Shown: piece by piece, positions 60,693 to 64,000 of the stretch
How the letters are laid out: the number at the start of each line of letters is the position of its first letter
How positions within the stretch are numbered: position 1 is the first letter of the stretch
NCBI RefSeq assembly: GCF_013375555.1
Contig: NZ_JABXWB010000001.1
Location: forward strand, 434,001-498,000
Source: Sphingobium sp. EM0848
Lineage (GTDB): Bacteria; Pseudomonadota; Alphaproteobacteria; Sphingomonadales; Sphingomonadaceae
Direction of reading: 5' to 3'
Length of the DNA stretch: 64,000 bases
Position numbers and translations under genes: made by a program
The notes under the pieces: generated by a model
Database searches by the model: none
What the model was told of the DNA's origin: nothing
Seen by the model: only the letters and a program-made list of their open reading frames with translations

Positions 60693-62300
60693 ATGGCCAA
60701 GATTAACCGTTTTCAAACGATCCTGATGGCGGGCTGCGCCTGTGCGGCACTGAGCGCTTGCGGTGCGGATGATATCGCTTCGCCCGGCGAAGGCACCATC
60801 GTTCTGCCCACGCCGACCCCGACACCCACTCCGACGCCTACGCCGACCCCGACGCCCACCGCGGTGACGCCTGCTGCCGATTGCCCGGCGATTGCAGGCT
60901 CGGACCAGCTCGCCAACCTCGGCACGATCACCGACGGCACGAACACCTGGCGGAATTGCGGTTTCCCGGCCCGTTTCAACAGCACCACGGCGATCGCCAA
61001 GACCGCCGGCGTCATCTACTCGCTGCCGGGCCGCGTCGATGTCGGTACGGACCAGGGCGCGGCCAGCACCGGCTCCAACGTCACCCTCTCGATCGATCCG
61101 GGCGTCGTGGTCTTCGCCAGCACCGGCAACGCCTATCTGGCGGTCAACCGGGGTAACAAGATCAACGCTGTCGGCACCGCTTCCAGCCCGATCGTTTTCA
61201 CGAGCCGTGAAAATGTCACCGGCGCTGCCAACGACCAGTCGTCCGGTCAGTGGGGCGGTGTGGTGCTGCTGGGCCGTGCGAAGATCACCGATTGCGATCA
61301 GGCGCCGAATGCCGCGCCCGGCACGACCGCCTGCCAGCGCGATACGGAAGGTACGACCGGCGCGATCTATGGTGGCGCGGACGACGCCGACAACTCGGGC
61401 CGCATGAGCTATGTCCAGATCCGCTATTCCGGTTTCGTCCTGGCGAACGGCAAGGAATTGCAGGGCCTCACTCCCTCGGGCGTGGGTACCGGCACGCAGC
61501 TCGACCATATCCAGATCCACAACAGTTCGGATGACGGTATCGAGGTCTTCGGCGGTTCGACCCATATGAAATATCTGGTCCTGACCGGCAATGAGGACGA
61601 CAATCTCGACACCGACGTCGGTTTCCGCGGGACGGCGCAGTTCATCATCTCGGTTCAGCGCGCCAATGCGAATATCGGCGACACCTTCACCGAAACCGAC
61701 TCGAACGGTTCGACCACCGGCACCAGCTTCTCCGAAGATGCGCTGCCCCGCCAATATCTGAAGGTGGCGAACTTCACCCACATTCAGCGGTCGAACACCG
61801 GCGATGACGGCGCGGCGATGATGCTGCGCGGTGGCGCGGACCTTGCCATGGTCAACGGCATCATCGTCAGCCCCAATCAGAGCTGTCTGCGTATCGACAG
61901 CCCGGCGACGGTTCGCGACGCCGACCCCGCGCTGCAGGATGCCGGCAAGCCGGTCTACAAGTCGGTGGTGATGCAGTGCAATTCCACGCCGTTCAAGAGT
62001 TCGAGCACGGCTGCGCTGACGGTCAGCACGTCGGTCATCCAGTCGATCTTCACGCTGGACCCGAACAATAACTACACCACCTACACCCCCTCGCTGACCA
62101 GCATCTTCATCAATGGTGCGACCGAAGCGGCGGTGCCCGCAGTCGATCCCAAGACCATCGACAGCAACTTCGTCACCACCAATTACATCGGCGCGGTGAA
62201 GGACAGCAACGACACCTGGTATGCCGGTTGGACCTGCAACTCCGTGACCGCCAGCTTCGGCAGCAGCAGCAAGAACTGCACCGCCATCCCGACCGCCTGA
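60693..62300 (+). CDS. surface lipoprotein with Pro-Thr linker and beta-helix domain, ElpS-like
   Basis: A 535-residue lipoprotein. Signal peptide with lipobox LSAC, lipidated Cys23; a Pro-Thr repeat linker at about residues 38-56; then a long domain rich in short beta-strands (VVFASTGNAYLAV, GGVVLLGRAKI, MSYVQIRYSGFVLANGKELQGLT, HIQIHNSSDDGIEVFGGSTHMKYLVLTG), which reads as a right-handed beta-helix. In Caulobacter a phosphate-starvation lipoprotein secreted by type II secretion (ElpS) has a comparable setting next to a TonB-dependent receptor; the link is my inference. GGAG precedes the ATG at 60693. A hairpin separates it from the receptor gene. Confidence 0.75.
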   Translation: MAKINRFQTILMAGCACAALSACGADDIASPGEGTIVLPTPTPTPTPTPTPTPTPTAVTPAADCPAIAGSDQLANLGTITDGTNTWRNCGFPARFNSTTAIAKTAGVIYSLPGRVDVGTDQGAASTGSNVTLSIDPGVVVFASTGNAYLAVNRGNKINAVGTASSPIVFTSRENVTGAANDQSSGQWGGVVLLGRAKITDCDQAPNAAPGTTACQRDTEGTTGAIYGGADDADNSGRMSYVQIRYSGFVLANGKELQGLTPSGVGTGTQLDHIQIHNSSDDGIEVFGGSTHMKYLVLTGNEDDNLDTDVGFRGTAQFIISVQRANANIGDTFTETDSNGSTTGTSFSEDALPRQYLKVANFTHIQRSNTGDDGAAMMLRGGADLAMVNGIIVSPNQSCLRIDSPATVRDADPALQDAGKPVYKSVVMQCNSTPFKSSSTAALTVSTSVIQSIFTLDPNNNYTTYTPSLTSIFINGATEAAVPAVDPKTIDSNFVTTNYIGAVKDSNDTWYAGWTCNSVTASFGSSSKNCTAIPTA

Positions 62301-62321
62301 TCGGTTCCTGACCTCAACAGG

Positions 62322-62361
62322 GGCGGGGAAGCGTGCATCCGACGCTTCCCCGCCTTCTTTG
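62322..62361 (+). terminator. hairpin between the lipoprotein and receptor genes
   Basis: A perfect 13-bp GC-rich stem (62322-62334 with 62342-62354), 7-nt loop, then TTCTTTG. It lies 22 nt after the lipoprotein stop and may attenuate rather than fully block transcription into the receptor gene, which starts 29 nt further on. Confidence 0.75.
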
Positions 62362-62389
62362 CACAGAATTTCTTTTGGGGGACATTTGC

Positions 62390-64000
62390 ATGTCACAGCC
62401 GCTGAACATGGCGCGCCTGCTCCTGATTTCCACCGCGCTGGTCGCGCCTGCCGCCATGGCCCAGAACAGTGCGCCCGCGCGGCCCGCCACATCGGGCACG
62501 CCCACGCAATCCGAGGAAGCCGATGCGCAGGCCGGCCGGGTCGATGTTTCCATTCCCGGTTCCGATATCATCGTCACCGGCCGCCGCTCCACCAACGTGT
62601 CGCAGGCTGCGCCGCAGGTGGTCAACGTGCTGTCGGCCGCCGACATCAAGCGCACGGGTGAAGGCGACATCGCCGGTTCGCTTCAGCGCGTGACCGGCCT
62701 TTCGGTCGTTTCGGGCGGCTATGTCTATGTGCGTGGCCTGGGCGACCGCTATTCGCTGGCGCTGCTCAACGGTTCGCCGCTGCCCAGTCCCGAACCGCTC
62801 AAGCGCGTCGTGCCGCTCGACATCTTCCCGACCAGCGTGATCGCCTCGACCCTGGTGCAGAAGAGCTATTCGGCCAATTTCCCCGGCGAATTCGGTGGCG
62901 GTGTCATCAACCTCACGACCAAGGCGATCCCGGTCGAAAGCTATCTGGAACTGAGCGTCGGCAGTTCGGCCAATACCGAAACCTCGGGCCAGCTGGGCTA
63001 TACCTATTATGGCGCCAAGTCCGACTGGACCGGATTTGACGACGGTTCGCGCGACGTGCCGCCGCTGCTGGCGCAGGCGTTCAAGGGTGGTGTACCCTTC
63101 TCGAACATCCCGCGCACGGATTTGCAGGCGATTTCGATGCAGTTCCTCAACGCCAAGACGTCGGTGTTGCAGCGGACGAACAGCCTGCCCTTCAACTTTT
63201 CCGGTTCGCTCAATGCCGGAACGTCCTTCGACGTTGGCAGCGACGGGCGCCTGGGCCTTTTGCTGACCACCTCCTACAGCAATAAATGGCGCACGCGCGA
63301 ATCGTTGCAGCAGGCTTCGCTCAATCTGGAAAATGCACCGGGCAAGTCCGCGGTGCAGGTCAACACCGACAATGAGGTCACGCTCAACGCCCTGTTCGGC
63401 GTCGGTCTGGAACTGGGCGAGCAGAAGGTCCGCTGGACCAACGTCTATATCCGCGACACGCTGAAGCGCGGCGCCCTGTCGCTCGGCCGCAATGACGGCG
63501 CGATCGCGGGCGCGGACTATATGAAGCAGAACACCGCCTGGTATGAGCGGCAGCTGATCGACACGCAGATGGTCGGCGAATTCAAGCTCAGCGACGCCCT
63601 CAGCCTCGACCTGCGCGGCGGCTACGCCAATTCGCAGCGGGAAGCGCCCTATGAGCGCGAATTCGAATATGTGCGGACCAATCGCGACCTCAGCGTCGAT
63701 CCGGTCGGCGATCGTTTCATCAATGCGCTGAACCGCCAGCGCGGCGATGCGTCGATCACCTTCAGCGACCTGAATGAGGATCTGTGGTCGGCGGGCGCTG
63801 ACCTCAGCTACAAATTCTCGTCGGACCTGACGTTGACGGCGGGCTATGCGTTCACCGACACGAAGCGCACCTCGTCGCGTTACGAACTGCATTTCGACGC
63901 GACCAATCTGCCGATTTCGGTGCAGCAGTTGCGGCCCGACTATCTGCTTTCGGACGCTTCGATCCAGCTTTACGACATGTCGCTGCTCGACTTTTCGGGC
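62390..64000 (+). CDS. TonB-dependent outer-membrane receptor, 5' part
   Basis: 537 codons are visible and the frame is open at the window edge, so the gene continues to the right. Signal peptide residues 1-24 (cleavage AMA), a TonB-box-like DIIVTG at 59-64, the plug domain (NVLSAADIKRTGEGDIAGSLQRVTGLSVV, YVYVRGLGDRYSLALLNGSPLPSPEP, VVPLDIFPTSVIASTLVQKSYSANFPGEFGGGVINLTTKAIP), then barrel strands with alternating aromatic residues. The plug ending GEFGGGVINLTTK is typical of the Caulobacter/Sphingomonas-type receptors for oligosaccharides or other large nutrients. GGGGGA precedes the ATG. Substrate unknown; pairing with the lipoprotein suggests a joint surface uptake system. Confidence 0.92.
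   Translation, partial: MSQPLNMARLLLISTALVAPAAMAQNSAPARPATSGTPTQSEEADAQAGRVDVSIPGSDIIVTGRRSTNVSQAAPQVVNVLSAADIKRTGEGDIAGSLQRVTGLSVVSGGYVYVRGLGDRYSLALLNGSPLPSPEPLKRVVPLDIFPTSVIASTLVQKSYSANFPGEFGGGVINLTTKAIPVESYLELSVGSSANTETSGQLGYTYYGAKSDWTGFDDGSRDVPPLLAQAFKGGVPFSNIPRTDLQAISMQFLNAKTSVLQRTNSLPFNFSGSLNAGTSFDVGSDGRLGLLLTTSYSNKWRTRESLQQASLNLENAPGKSAVQVNTDNEVTLNALFGVGLELGEQKVRWTNVYIRDTLKRGALSLGRNDGAIAGADYMKQNTAWYERQLIDTQMVGEFKLSDALSLDLRGGYANSQREAPYEREFEYVRTNRDLSVDPVGDRFINALNRQRGDASITFSDLNEDLWSAGADLSYKFSSDLTLTAGYAFTDTKRTSSRYELHFDATNLPISVQQLRPDYLLSDASIQLYDMSLLDFSG

Noticed and set aside
60808..60866. Pro-Thr codon run as a phase-variable microsatellite
   Set aside because: The repeat units vary at third positions and are in multiples of three bases, so slippage would not switch the frame.

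Overview
The window is chromosomal DNA from a high-GC alphaproteobacterium, most likely a sphingomonad (Sphingobium/Sphingomonas type). This rests on the family mix and gene neighbourhoods: DUF2842- and DUF1467-type membrane proteins, 6S RNA between zapA and 5-formyl-THF cyclo-ligase, a circularly permuted two-piece tmRNA, a GTTC-N7-GTTC SOS box at lexA, a nuoA-N operon running into birA-coaX-rnj, and a large TonB-dependent receptor. Almost everything is core metabolism. I see no CRISPR array, insertion sequence or prophage.

Layout. 1-4.3 kb: small envelope proteins, purB, a LacI-type repressor, tRNA-Pro(CGG) and a RadC/JAB-like mini-protein without its metal motif. 4.4-9.5 kb: thyA, then the branched-chain 2-oxoacid dehydrogenase genes (E1 alpha, E1 beta, E2) behind an AT-rich promoter/operator, and an exported DUF11-like protein. 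9.6-13.2 kb: AI-2E/PerM transporter, two identical tRNA-Asp genes, a low-GC orphan, and a minus-strand group of coiled-coil protein, zapA, 6S RNA, 5-FCL and DUF2842. 13.4-21.2 kb: the carbon block tkt-gap-pgk-fba(class I)-thiE, then efp and suhB. 21.3-39.1 kb: complete 14-gene NADH dehydrogenase operon with overlapping stop/start codons throughout, continuing into birA (apparently CTG-initiated), coaX, RNase J and DUF1467.

39.7-46.5 kb is the most unusual region. A TipN-like 890-aa membrane coiled-coil protein is divergent from a four-gene set: an HPt-like protein with Trp in place of the phospho-His, a degenerate nucleotidyltransferase/membrane fusion, a possible DUF2336 protein, and a PAS histidine kinase with Arg at the phospho-acceptor position but an intact ATPase domain. 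This resembles a pseudo-phosphorelay of the DivL kind and is the best candidate for an undescribed system here.

46.5-58.6 kb: gltX-gltA, comEC interrupted by an in-frame amber codon, lexA with its SOS box, a 52-aa Gln/Arg-rich mini-protein, and moeA-moaC-trpC-trpD on the minus strand. trpG lies beyond a ClC channel gene inserted on the opposite strand. 58.6-64 kb: an NRDE protein, the permuted tmRNA, a TPR exported protein, then a Pro-Thr-linker beta-helix lipoprotein and a TonB-dependent receptor (cut by the window edge), preceded by a cluster of TGTCATTT repeats.
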